Shown here: piece by piece, positions 1-6,059 of the stretch
Numbering within the stretch: position 1 is the stretch's first letter
How the letters are laid out: each line of letters begins with the position of its first letter
Source of the DNA: Pseudomonadota bacterium
GTDB taxonomy: Bacteria; Pseudomonadota; Gammaproteobacteria; Burkholderiales; Burkholderiaceae_B
NCBI GenBank assembly: GCA_023432075.1
Contig: JAEYVD010000194.1
Coordinates: 1 to 6,118, forward strand
Reading direction: 5' to 3'
DNA: 6,118 nucleotides
Program-made: the position numbers and the translations under genes
Notes under the pieces: model-generated
Databases searched by the model: none
What the model saw: only the letters and a program-made list of their open reading frames with translations
Told to the model about the DNA's origin: nothing

Positions 1-91
1 CATGGTATCGGCTGCGGGGAGCCCGGAATATGCGCCATTCCTGCAGAACACAACCACCGTTTTTGCCGTAGATCGGGCCCAGGCCCCTTCC

Positions 92-97
92 TAAAAT
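92..97 (+). promoter_or_regulatory. Possible -10 box (TAAAAT) upstream of the operon
   Basis: TAAAAT matches the sigma-70 -10 consensus at five of six positions and lies in the only AT-rich patch of the window (about 91-106), upstream of the first translation signals. No acceptable -35 hexamer sits 16-18 bases upstream. The nearest TTG-type hexamer, TTGCCG at 63-68, would need a 23-base spacer. If real, the promoter is probably weak or activator-dependent, and the transcript would start near 103-106, leaving an untranslated leader of about 60 bases before the small upstream ORF. This is pattern matching only. Confidence 0.25.
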
Positions 98-156
98 CAA
101 AAAAAGTCCAGTGCCGGCAGGCGTGGACAGCAGACAAGACCGGTCATCAGACCCCG

Positions 157-161
157 AGGAG
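157..161 (+). promoter_or_regulatory. Strong Shine-Dalgarno site of the upstream ORF
   Basis: AGGAG, within a longer GAGGAGA (156-162), lies seven bases before the ATG at 169. It is the best match to the 16S rRNA anti-Shine-Dalgarno sequence near any start in this window. Its quality and spacing are the main reason to take the small ORF at 169-234 seriously, since no other start codon lies at a suitable distance. Confidence 0.5.
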
Positions 162-168
162 ACTTACG

Positions 169-234
169 ATGCAGCATGCCCACGGCGCCCAGCGCCCCGC
201 TATGTGTTTCCAATCGAGCGAGGTGCGGGCATGA
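169..234 (+). CDS. Small upstream ORF (21 codons), possible leader peptide
   Basis: This short frame reads from ATG at 169 to TGA at 232-234. The peptide begins MQHAHGAQRPAM and resembles nothing I recognise; it has no signal peptide, membrane segment or run of one amino acid that would suggest attenuation. Two things support translation: a near-ideal AGGAG seven bases upstream, and a stop codon that overlaps the start of the enoyl-CoA hydratase gene as ATGA (231-234). Ribosomes finishing here would be placed directly on the next start, as in translational coupling. The frame differs from that of the hydratase, so it is not an N-terminal extension of it. The peptide itself may have no function. 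The ORF could be chance, because short frames with good ribosome sites occur randomly. Confidence 0.35.
   Translation: MQHAHGAQRPAMCFQSSEVRA
220..225 (+). promoter_or_regulatory. Shine-Dalgarno site deciding the hydratase start
   Basis: GAGGTG lies five bases before ATG 231. It sits inside the last codons of the small upstream ORF. It favours 231 as the start over the in-frame GTG at 111, which has no purine-rich site before it and would add 40 residues not typical of the family. Confidence 0.6.
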
Positions 235-1001
235 GCGACACCCCCGTCCAGTTCGAAGTCAATGAGGGCGTGGCGCTGGTCACGCTGAACAACGCGCCGG
301 TCAATGCGCTCAATCGCGCCATGCGCCGCCGCATCGTGGCGATCTTCGACGAGATCTCCGAGCGCGACGACATCCGCTGCGCGGTGCTGACCGGCAGCGG
401 CACGGTCTTTTGCGCCGGCGCCGACCTGAAGGACCGCCCCAACGCCGACATCGCCGGCGACTTTCTTGAACACAACCGCATCACCCGCGAAACCGGCAAC
501 GCCATCAAGGAATGCGCCAAGCCGGTCATCGCCGCCGTCAACGGCGCGGCGCTTGGCGCGGGGTTGGGCCTGATGGCCGCCTGCGACATCATGTATGCGT
601 CCGAGAACGCCACCTTCGGCATGCCCGAAATCAACGTCGGCTTGGCCGGCGGCGCGTCAATGCTGCGCACGCTTTTCGGGCGTTCGACATTGCGCCGCAT
701 GTTCTTCACCGGCCAGCGCCTGACCGCGCAAGAGCTGCTTCGCCGCAACGTGCTGGAAGACGTGCTGCCCGCCGACCAGCTTCTGCCCGCCGCCCTGGCG
801 CTGGCGCACGAAATCGCCGGCAAGGCACCGCTGGCCGTGCTGTATGCCAAGCGCGCCGCGAACATGGTCGACCTCATGCCGCAGCGCGACGCCTACCGCT
901 TCGAGCAGGACTTCACCATGGCGCTGGCCAAAACGGAAGACGCGCGCGAAGCCCGCATGGCATTCCTGGAAAAGCGCCAGCCGCAGTTCAAGGGACGTTG
1001 A
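231..1001 (+). CDS. Enoyl-CoA hydratase/isomerase family protein (crotonase fold)
   Basis: The 256-residue product has the usual length of a single-domain cytoplasmic crotonase. Crotonases bind acyl-CoA thioesters and stabilise an enolate in an oxyanion hole; members hydrate 2-enoyl-CoA, shift double bonds or cleave side chains. Visible motifs are the first oxyanion segment FCAGADL (residues 60-66), the second segment NGAALGAGLGL (104-114) followed by ACDI (117-120), and FGMPEINVG (129-137). Against rat mitochondrial enoyl-CoA hydratase, the Glu164 equivalent is kept as Glu133, but the Glu144 position is Gly113 and the Gly141 position is Ala110. A lone glutamate at the Glu164 position is also seen in delta3-delta2-enoyl-CoA isomerases, so the reaction may be isomerisation or a variant hydration. 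The start at 231 is chosen for its GAGGTG site and for family length. The gene leads the operon; the synthetase starts two bases after its stop, and its final codons carry that gene's ribosome site. Family assignment is secure; substrate and exact reaction are unknown. Confidence 0.93.
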   Translation: MSDTPVQFEVNEGVALVTLNNAPVNALNRAMRRRIVAIFDEISERDDIRCAVLTGSGTVFCAGADLKDRPNADIAGDFLEHNRITRETGNAIKECAKPVIAAVNGAALGAGLGLMAACDIMYASENATFGMPEINVGLAGGASMLRTLFGRSTLRRMFFTGQRLTAQELLRRNVLEDVLPADQLLPAALALAHEIAGKAPLAVLYAKRAANMVDLMPQRDAYRFEQDFTMALAKTEDAREARMAFLEKRQPQFKGR

Positions 1002-1003
1002 GC

Positions 1004-3136
1004 ATGGATACGCAGCATCAACGCCCCGGCGCGGGGCTGGCGCCCTTTTTCCAGGCCGCGGGCATCGCCGTCATCGGCGCCTCGGACGACATCACCAAGA
1101 TCGGCGGCCGTCCCGTCCACATGCTGATCAAGCACGGTTACCGCGGCGCGGTGTACCCCATCAATCCCAAGGGCGGAACCATCCAGGGGCTGCCGGCGTA
1201 CGCCAGCGTGACGCAGACACCCACGGCGCCCGACCTGGCGATTCTGGCCGTGCCCGCCGCCGCCACGCCCGCCGCGCTGCGCGACTGCGCCGCGCGCGGC
1301 GTGAAGGCCGCCATCGTGCTGTCGGCCGGCTTCACGGAGGCCGGCCCCGAAGGCGCCGCGCTGCAGGCCGAACTGGTGGCCATCGCCCGCGAACACGGCA
1401 TGCGGATCCTGGGCCCCAACTGCCTGGGCACGGTCAATGTGGCCGAGCGCCTGATCGGTTCCTTCTCGATCGCGCTGGAAGAAAACATGCCGCCCGTCGG
1501 CCACGTGGGCATCGTGTCGCAGTCGGGCAACGTGGGCAGCCACACCATGCAAAGCGTCGCCCGCCGCGGCATGGGCGTCAGCCGCTTCATCGCGACCGGC
1601 AACGAAGCGGATGTGGATGCCGCCGACGGCATCGCCGCGCTGGCCGAAGACGCGGACACGCGCATCATCCTGTGCTGCATGGAGACCTGCCGCGACGCCG
1701 CCAAGCTCATCGGTGCGCTGCGCCTGGCGCGCGAGCGCGCCAAGCCCGTCATCATCCTCAAGATTGGTTCCACGGAAAAAGGCCAGGCCGCCGCCGCCTC
1801 GCACACCGGCGCCCTCACCGGGTCGGACGCCGTGATCGACGCGGTCTTTCGCCGCCACGGCGTGCTGCGCGTGCGCTCGGTCGAAGCGCTGATCGACATC
1901 GGCCACGCCGCCTCGCTGCTCATGCCCCGCCGCCTGCCGGCCAACGATGCGGTGACGCTCGTGGCGGCGTCCGGCGGCTTCGGCATCATGATGGCCGACG
2001 CGATGAGCGACGCAGGCCTGTCCCTGCCCCCGCTCGCGCCCGACACGCAGCGGCGCATCCGGGAAGCCGTGCCCACCGCCAGCACCGGCAATCCGGTGGA
2101 CGCGTCCGCCCAGATGTCCGCCCGTCCGGACATCCTGCTCAAGATGCTGACCGCCCTGCTGGACGACCCGTCGGCCAGTTCCGTCGCGCTGTTCATGTCG
2201 CTGTCGCTCTACAACGCGCGGCTGCGCGGCATCTACCTGCAAGCGCTGGCCGAGGTGCGCGCCAGCCACCCGGACCGCCTCCTGATGGTCATCAGCCAGG
2301 GGCCGGCCGACGCCGTCGAGCAGATCAACGCGCTGGGCATTCCCGTGTTCTCCAGCATCGACGCGGCCGCCACGGGGCTGGCCGGGCTGGTGCAGCTGGG
2401 CCGCCTGCGCAATTGCACTCAAGACGGCACGACGCTGCCCGCTCCGGAACCCGTCGACCCGGCCGTATTCCGCAACGAATTCCACGCCAAGCAGGCGCTG
2501 GGCAAAGCCGGCATCGATGTCCCGCGCGAGATCATCGCCCGCGATGCCGACGAGGCCGTGCGCGCGGCCGGCGCCATCGGCTATCCCGTGGTGTTGAAGA
2601 TCGCCTCCGAAGACGTCGCGCACAAGACCGAAGCCGGCGGCGTGCTGCTCGACCTGGCCGATGCCGGCGCCGTACATCAAGGCTACGCGCAAATCCTGGC
2701 CAACGTGGCGCGGCACGCGCCGGCCGCGCGCATCGACGGCGTGCTGGTCGCGCCGATGGTCGCGGGCGGAACCGAACTGATCGCCGGGGTATCGCAGGAT
2801 CCCGTCTTCGGTCCCATCGTGATGGTGGGCATGGGCGGCATCTACGCCGAGGTATTGAAGGACGTCGCCGTGCAGGCCGCGCCCGTCAGCGAGGCCGAAG
2901 CCGCCGAGATGATCCGGTCGCTCAAGATGTTTCCCATTCTGGATGGCGCACGCGGGCGGCCCAAGGCCGACATCGCCGCCGCCGCGCGCAGCGTGGCGCG
3001 CCTGTCGGAATTCGCGTTCCGCCACCGCGCGGACGTGTCCGAAATAGACATGAACCCCATTCTGGTGCGGCCGCAGGGCCAAGGCGTCGTCGTCCTGGAC
3101 GCGCTGATGATTCCGCGCGCCGCCCCCGCCCACTGA
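1004..3136 (+). CDS. ADP-forming acyl-CoA synthetase, fused alpha-beta form (acetate--CoA ligase family)
   Basis: The 710-residue product is a full-length fused NDP-forming acyl-CoA synthetase, which makes acyl-CoA, ADP and phosphate from acid, CoA and ATP through a phosphohistidine. The N-terminal CoA-binding Rossmann domain spans about residues 12-140 (IAVIGAS at 21-27, GPNCLG at 137-142). Succinyl-CoA-synthetase-like ligase domains follow (about 145-465), with SQSGNVG at 172-178 and SHTGALTG at 266-273; His267 matches the catalytic phosphohistidine of archaeal acetyl-CoA synthetases. The C-terminal ATP-grasp domain (about 485-705) has Lys532 in VVLKIAS, His540 in AHKTEAGGV (the second, phosphate-relaying histidine of the family), GGIYAEVLKD at 611-620 and EIDMNP at 680-685. 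All key residues I can check are present, so it should be active. AGGGA (991-995), eight bases before the ATG, supports the start. It probably supplies the CoA thioester used by its neighbours. Known relatives act on acetate, other short acids, dicarboxylates (Pim-type) and ferulate (FerA of Sphingobium); sequence alone does not choose between them. Confidence 0.92.
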   Translation: MDTQHQRPGAGLAPFFQAAGIAVIGASDDITKIGGRPVHMLIKHGYRGAVYPINPKGGTIQGLPAYASVTQTPTAPDLAILAVPAAATPAALRDCAARGVKAAIVLSAGFTEAGPEGAALQAELVAIAREHGMRILGPNCLGTVNVAERLIGSFSIALEENMPPVGHVGIVSQSGNVGSHTMQSVARRGMGVSRFIATGNEADVDAADGIAALAEDADTRIILCCMETCRDAAKLIGALRLARERAKPVIILKIGSTEKGQAAAASHTGALTGSDAVIDAVFRRHGVLRVRSVEALIDIGHAASLLMPRRLPANDAVTLVAASGGFGIMMADAMSDAGLSLPPLAPDTQRRIREAVPTASTGNPVDASAQMSARPDILLKMLTALLDDPSASSVALFMSLSLYNARLRGIYLQALAEVRASHPDRLLMVISQGPADAVEQINALGIPVFSSIDAAATGLAGLVQLGRLRNCTQDGTTLPAPEPVDPAVFRNEFHAKQALGKAGIDVPREIIARDADEAVRAAGAIGYPVVLKIASEDVAHKTEAGGVLLDLADAGAVHQGYAQILANVARHAPAARIDGVLVAPMVAGGTELIAGVSQDPVFGPIVMVGMGGIYAEVLKDVAVQAAPVSEAEAAEMIRSLKMFPILDGARGRPKADIAAAARSVARLSEFAFRHRADVSEIDMNPILVRPQGQGVVVLDALMIPRAAPAH

Positions 3137-3144
3137 GGACAGCC

Positions 3145-4350
3145 ATGCAATTCGAACAACACGCCGCGGTCCCGGATCCTGCCGCGGGCCCCGAGGTCTA
3201 CCGCCAGCACGCGCGCACCTGGCTGCGCGCCAACCTGCCCGGCTTCATGCGCGCCGACAGCCTGGACTGGCGCGCGCCCTCGCTCGCCGAAAGCAGCGCC
3301 TGGGAGGCCGCGATGTATCAGGCGGGGCTTGCCGGCATGACGTGGCCCAAGGCCTACGGCGGCCACGGCCTGACGCTGCGCGAGCATCTGGCCGTGAACA
3401 AGGAGATTGGCGCACTGCCCATGCCCGAGAGCGTCAGTTCCATTGGCAAGGAACTGGCCGGCCCCATCATCATGGCCGTGGGAACCGAACAGCAGAAACA
3501 GGACTTCCTGCCCGCGATCCTGGCGATGCGCCAGTACTGGTGCCAGGGGTTTTCGGAGCCGGATGCGGGGTCGGACCTGGCCCGCCTGCGCACCAAGGCC
3601 GAACCGCGGGGCGACACGTGGCGCATCAACGGCCAGAAAATCTGGACCAGCGGCGCGGCCAAGGCGCACTACTGCCTGCTGCTGACCCGCACCGGCACCG
3701 TGGCCGACAAGCATCGCGGCCTGCTGATGTTCGCGGTCCCGATGGACACGCCGGGCATCCGCGTCGTCCCCATCAAATCCATCGACGGCAAGGAATCCTT
3801 TGCCGAGGTCTTCTTCGATGACGTGGTGGTGCCCGACAGCGCACGCCTGGGCGCCCCCGACGAGGGCTGGAACGCCGCTATCCGGGTGCTGTCCATCGAG
3901 CGCGCCACCAATCGCATGTACCGCCCGTGGCGCTTCGAATGCGAACTGCGCCAGCTCATCGCCGCCTGCAAATCCGATGCGCAACTGGCCCCGGCTCTTG
4001 ACGACGGCTACGTGCAGCGCCGCGTCGGCGACCTGGTCTGCGAGATCGACGGCTTGAAAGGCCTGGTCGAACTGACCGTGGCGCGCATGCTGCGCGGCGA
4101 AACCATCGGCGCGCGCGGTTCTCTCACCAAACTGTATTGGTCGGAATGCCATCAGGCGTTCGCCGGACTGGCGCTGTCGCTGCTGTCGCAAGTGGGGCCG
4201 CATTCCAGTGCCCTGGCGCGCCGCGCCCATAAGGCCTTCACCACCGCCTACCTGTTCTCGCGCGCCGAGACGATCTACGCCGGCACCACCGAAGTGCAGC
4301 TCGACGTCATCGCCCAGCGCGTCATGAATCTGCCCAAGGACCTGACATGA
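3145..4350 (+). CDS. Acyl-CoA dehydrogenase, large subunit (PimC-like)
   Basis: The 401-residue product is an FAD-dependent acyl-CoA dehydrogenase, expected to oxidise an acyl-CoA to the 2-enoyl-CoA and pass electrons to electron-transfer flavoprotein. The N-terminal helical domain carries WPKAYGGHG (67-75). The middle domain has the family signature GFSEPDAGSDLA (135-146) and GQKIWTSGA (163-171), which bind flavin and substrate. The C-terminal part keeps AETIYAGTTEVQ (374-385), but the arginine-QFG motif expected near 260-270 and the GGxG motif expected near 350 are absent. The medium-chain-enzyme catalytic glutamate position is Ala379. Glu252 in VLSIERA lies at the position used by isovaleryl-CoA and long-chain dehydrogenases and is the likely base. 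The missing motifs occur in the next gene, which starts inside this stop codon (ATGA), so the two probably form a heteromer. GAGGA (3135-3139), five bases before ATG, supports the start. Family is secure; the PimC comparison rests on gene pairing. Confidence 0.92.
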   Translation: MQFEQHAAVPDPAAGPEVYRQHARTWLRANLPGFMRADSLDWRAPSLAESSAWEAAMYQAGLAGMTWPKAYGGHGLTLREHLAVNKEIGALPMPESVSSIGKELAGPIIMAVGTEQQKQDFLPAILAMRQYWCQGFSEPDAGSDLARLRTKAEPRGDTWRINGQKIWTSGAAKAHYCLLLTRTGTVADKHRGLLMFAVPMDTPGIRVVPIKSIDGKESFAEVFFDDVVVPDSARLGAPDEGWNAAIRVLSIERATNRMYRPWRFECELRQLIAACKSDAQLAPALDDGYVQRRVGDLVCEIDGLKGLVELTVARMLRGETIGARGSLTKLYWSECHQAFAGLALSLLSQVGPHSSALARRAHKAFTTAYLFSRAETIYAGTTEVQLDVIAQRVMNLPKDLT

Positions 4351-5291
4351 GCCACGAAGAACTGCGTCCCGAGGAATTCGCGCAGGCTGCCGACGACGCG
4401 ATCACCGATGCCCTGACCCGCCAGGATCCCCGCGCCATGGCGCAGGTGCTCGCGCAGGCAGGGCTGTGCGGGGTCATGGCCGGGGAAGACGACGGCGGAC
4501 TGGGCCTCCCGCTCGAATTTGCGTTGCCGATCGCGCATGCGGCCGGGCGTCTGCGTTTGCCCCTGCCGCTTGCCGAACAGATCCTGCTTGCGGGCGCGCT
4601 GGCCGGCACGCCGCAGGCAGCGGCCCTGTCCGCCGGCGAACGCCTGGCCGGCATCGCCTGGCATGGCAGCCTGCAGGCCGGTCACGCGCGACTGGATCAG
4701 GGTCCTGCCGACTGGGTGCTGGTGGCCGACGGCGCGGGCGCGGCCCTTGTCGATGCCACGGCATTGCCGCGCGCCGACCAGGCGGCGCTGGATCCCGAGC
4801 ATCCGCAAACCTGGATCGCGCTGGCGGACGCGCCGGTGCTTGCGCGGCTGGACGAGGCCGCATGGGCCGCGCTGCGCCGCCAGGCGCACCTGCTGCTGGC
4901 CGAGTTCGCCAACGGCGCCGCCGAAGGCGCGCTGCAAGCGGCGGCCGATTACATGGCCACCCGCGTGCAGTTCGGCCGGCCGCTGTCGGCCAAACAGGCC
5001 GTGCGCCACTTGCTGGCCCGCATGCGGCTGCTGCAGGACGTCTCCAGCGCCGCGATACGGCGGGCTGCGCACGCCGACGAATACGGCGCGCCACGCGACA
5101 CGCAGCCCGCGCTGGCTGGCGCGCTTACCAACGCGGCCTTCGTCATCGAAAAAGCCATCCACCTGCACGGCGGTATGGGCTTCACGTGGGAACTGCCCCT
5201 GCATCGCGCGCTGCGCGCGGTACGCAAGCTGGACGCCGCGTTTGCAGGGCTGTCGCGCGGCGCCGGCCACGCATTCATTCAATCGGTATAG
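4347..5291 (+). CDS. Acyl-CoA dehydrogenase, small subunit (PimD-like)
   Basis: The 314-residue product is a shortened acyl-CoA dehydrogenase homologue; family members usually have about 380 residues. It keeps the C-terminal helical domain with YMATRVQFGRPLS (202-214), whose arginine and QFG contact the FAD diphosphate in the family, a glutamine and histidine downstream (217, 221), and HLHGGMGFTWELPL (272-285). It lacks the SEPxAGSD and KxWxT motifs of the middle domain: the stretch of about residues 85-165 is alanine-rich and degenerate. It also lacks a GTxEIQ end. These are the motifs present in the preceding gene, so it is best read as the non-catalytic partner of a heteromeric dehydrogenase, as in PimC/PimD or the mycobacterial FadE pairs. 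Its ATG overlaps the large-subunit TGA, with AAGGA (4336-4340) six bases upstream, an arrangement that would favour balanced synthesis. It is unlikely to be an active dehydrogenase on its own. Confidence 0.9.
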   Translation: MSHEELRPEEFAQAADDAITDALTRQDPRAMAQVLAQAGLCGVMAGEDDGGLGLPLEFALPIAHAAGRLRLPLPLAEQILLAGALAGTPQAAALSAGERLAGIAWHGSLQAGHARLDQGPADWVLVADGAGAALVDATALPRADQAALDPEHPQTWIALADAPVLARLDEAAWAALRRQAHLLLAEFANGAAEGALQAAADYMATRVQFGRPLSAKQAVRHLLARMRLLQDVSSAAIRRAAHADEYGAPRDTQPALAGALTNAAFVIEKAIHLHGGMGFTWELPLHRALRAVRKLDAAFAGLSRGAGHAFIQSV

Positions 5292-5300
5292 GAAGCAAAC

Positions 5301-6059
5301 ATGGCACAAGATCTCGCCGGGCGCGTCGCGCTCGTCACGGGCGCGGGCGCCGGCATCGGCAGGGCCACCGCCCGCCTGCTCGCCGCGCGCGGCGCCACGG
5401 TCGGCGTCAACGACCTCAAGCAGGAACTGGTGGATGACGCCGTGGCCGGCATCGTGGCCGAAGGCGGCAAGGCCTTTCCCGTGGTGCAAAACGTCGCCAC
5501 GCGCGAAGGCATCGGCGCAGCGGTCCGGCAGGCCGCCGAGCACGGCGCGCGGCTGGATATTCTGGTCAACAACGCGGCCTGGGTGCGCTACCAGAGCGTG
5601 CCCGACATTCAGCCCGACACGCTGGAGCGCATGCTGGACATCGGCTTCAAGGCCGTCATCTGGGGCATTCAGGCGGCGGCCGAGGTCATGGACCCCGAGC
5701 GCGGCGGCGCCATCGTCAACGTCGCGTCCACCGCCGCACTCAAATCCGCACCCAATTCCATCGTGTATTCGGGCATCAAGTCCGGCGTGCTGGGCGTGAC
5801 GCGCGCGGCGGCCGCCGAACTCGGTGCGCGCCGGATCCGGGTGAACGCCGTCTGCCCGTCGGCGGTGCCCACGGAAGGCACGCAGCGCAATCGAAACGCC
5901 GAGCGCGATGCGCGCCGCGTCGCCAGTACGCCGATGGGCCGCCTGGGCACGGTGGACGACATCGCCGAAGCCATCGTGTTTCTTGCCAGCGACGAGGCCC
6001 GCTTCATCACCGCGCAGGCGCTGGTGGTGGACGGCGGCATCACGTTCACGACCCTTTGA
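5301..6059 (+). CDS. Short-chain dehydrogenase/reductase (SDR), classical type
   Basis: The 252-residue product has the length and layout of a classical SDR, a soluble NAD(P)-dependent oxidoreductase that usually interconverts a hydroxyl and a carbonyl. The nucleotide-binding motif TGAGAGIG is at residues 13-20. Asp38 at the end of the second strand (VGVND) suggests NAD rather than NADP. NNAA at 90-93 stabilises the central sheet, Ser143 lies in VNVASTAAL, and Tyr156 and Lys160 form YSGIK. A typical C-terminus, FITAQALVVDGG (235-246), is present. The fourth tetrad residue is unusual: aligned with Escherichia coli FabG, the catalytic Asn107 position is Gly115 in LDIGFKAV. The usual PG after the fifth region is also PS (186-187). 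AGGA (5290-5293), seven bases before the ATG, overlaps the preceding stop and supports the start. In context it probably oxidises the hydroxyacyl-CoA made by the crotonase, or modifies a ring or branch hydroxyl on the substrate; which one cannot be told. Confidence 0.92.
   Translation: MAQDLAGRVALVTGAGAGIGRATARLLAARGATVGVNDLKQELVDDAVAGIVAEGGKAFPVVQNVATREGIGAAVRQAAEHGARLDILVNNAAWVRYQSVPDIQPDTLERMLDIGFKAVIWGIQAAAEVMDPERGGAIVNVASTAALKSAPNSIVYSGIKSGVLGVTRAAAAELGARRIRVNAVCPSAVPTEGTQRNRNAERDARRVASTPMGRLGTVDDIAEAIVFLASDEARFITAQALVVDGGITFTTL

Noticed and set aside
1..38. Start of a divergent minus-strand gene (ATG at 38-36 or 3-1 on the minus strand), for example a regulator
   Set aside because: Neither start has a properly spaced Shine-Dalgarno sequence, and too few codons are visible to recognise a product.
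75..86. GGGCCCAGGCCC as a terminator hairpin
   Set aside because: The stem is at most four or five pairs with a tiny loop, and no T-run follows on either strand.
2..94. Plus-strand open frame from ATG at 2 to TAA at 92-94, possible tail of an upstream gene
   Set aside because: Only 30 codons, no recognisable protein motif, and third positions are clearly less G/C-biased than in the real genes. It is open to the left edge, so a gene tail cannot be excluded, but it cannot be supported either.
111..230. Longer N-terminus of the hydratase from GTG 111
   Set aside because: No ribosome site before GTG 111; the extra 40 residues do not look like a crotonase N-terminus, whereas ATG 231 has GAGGTG and gives the normal family length.
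844..3144. Long open frame continuous with the dehydrogenase large subunit, suggesting a giant fusion protein
   Set aside because: The upstream part is an arginine-rich out-of-frame reading of the synthetase gene, typical of GC-rich DNA with few stops. The dehydrogenase has its own GAGGA and ATG at 3145.
4596..4842. Degenerate middle part of the small dehydrogenase subunit as a frameshift or pseudogene
   Set aside because: The frame is uninterrupted, codon use stays typical, and the C-terminal flavin motifs are intact. Loss of middle-domain motifs is expected for a small subunit of a heteromeric dehydrogenase.
893..5543. Long minus-strand open frames (up to about 746 codons) opposite the operon
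   Set aside because: They are antisense shadows with low-complexity Gly/Ala/Arg/His composition and no domain motifs; the plus-strand genes carry full family signatures over the same stretches.
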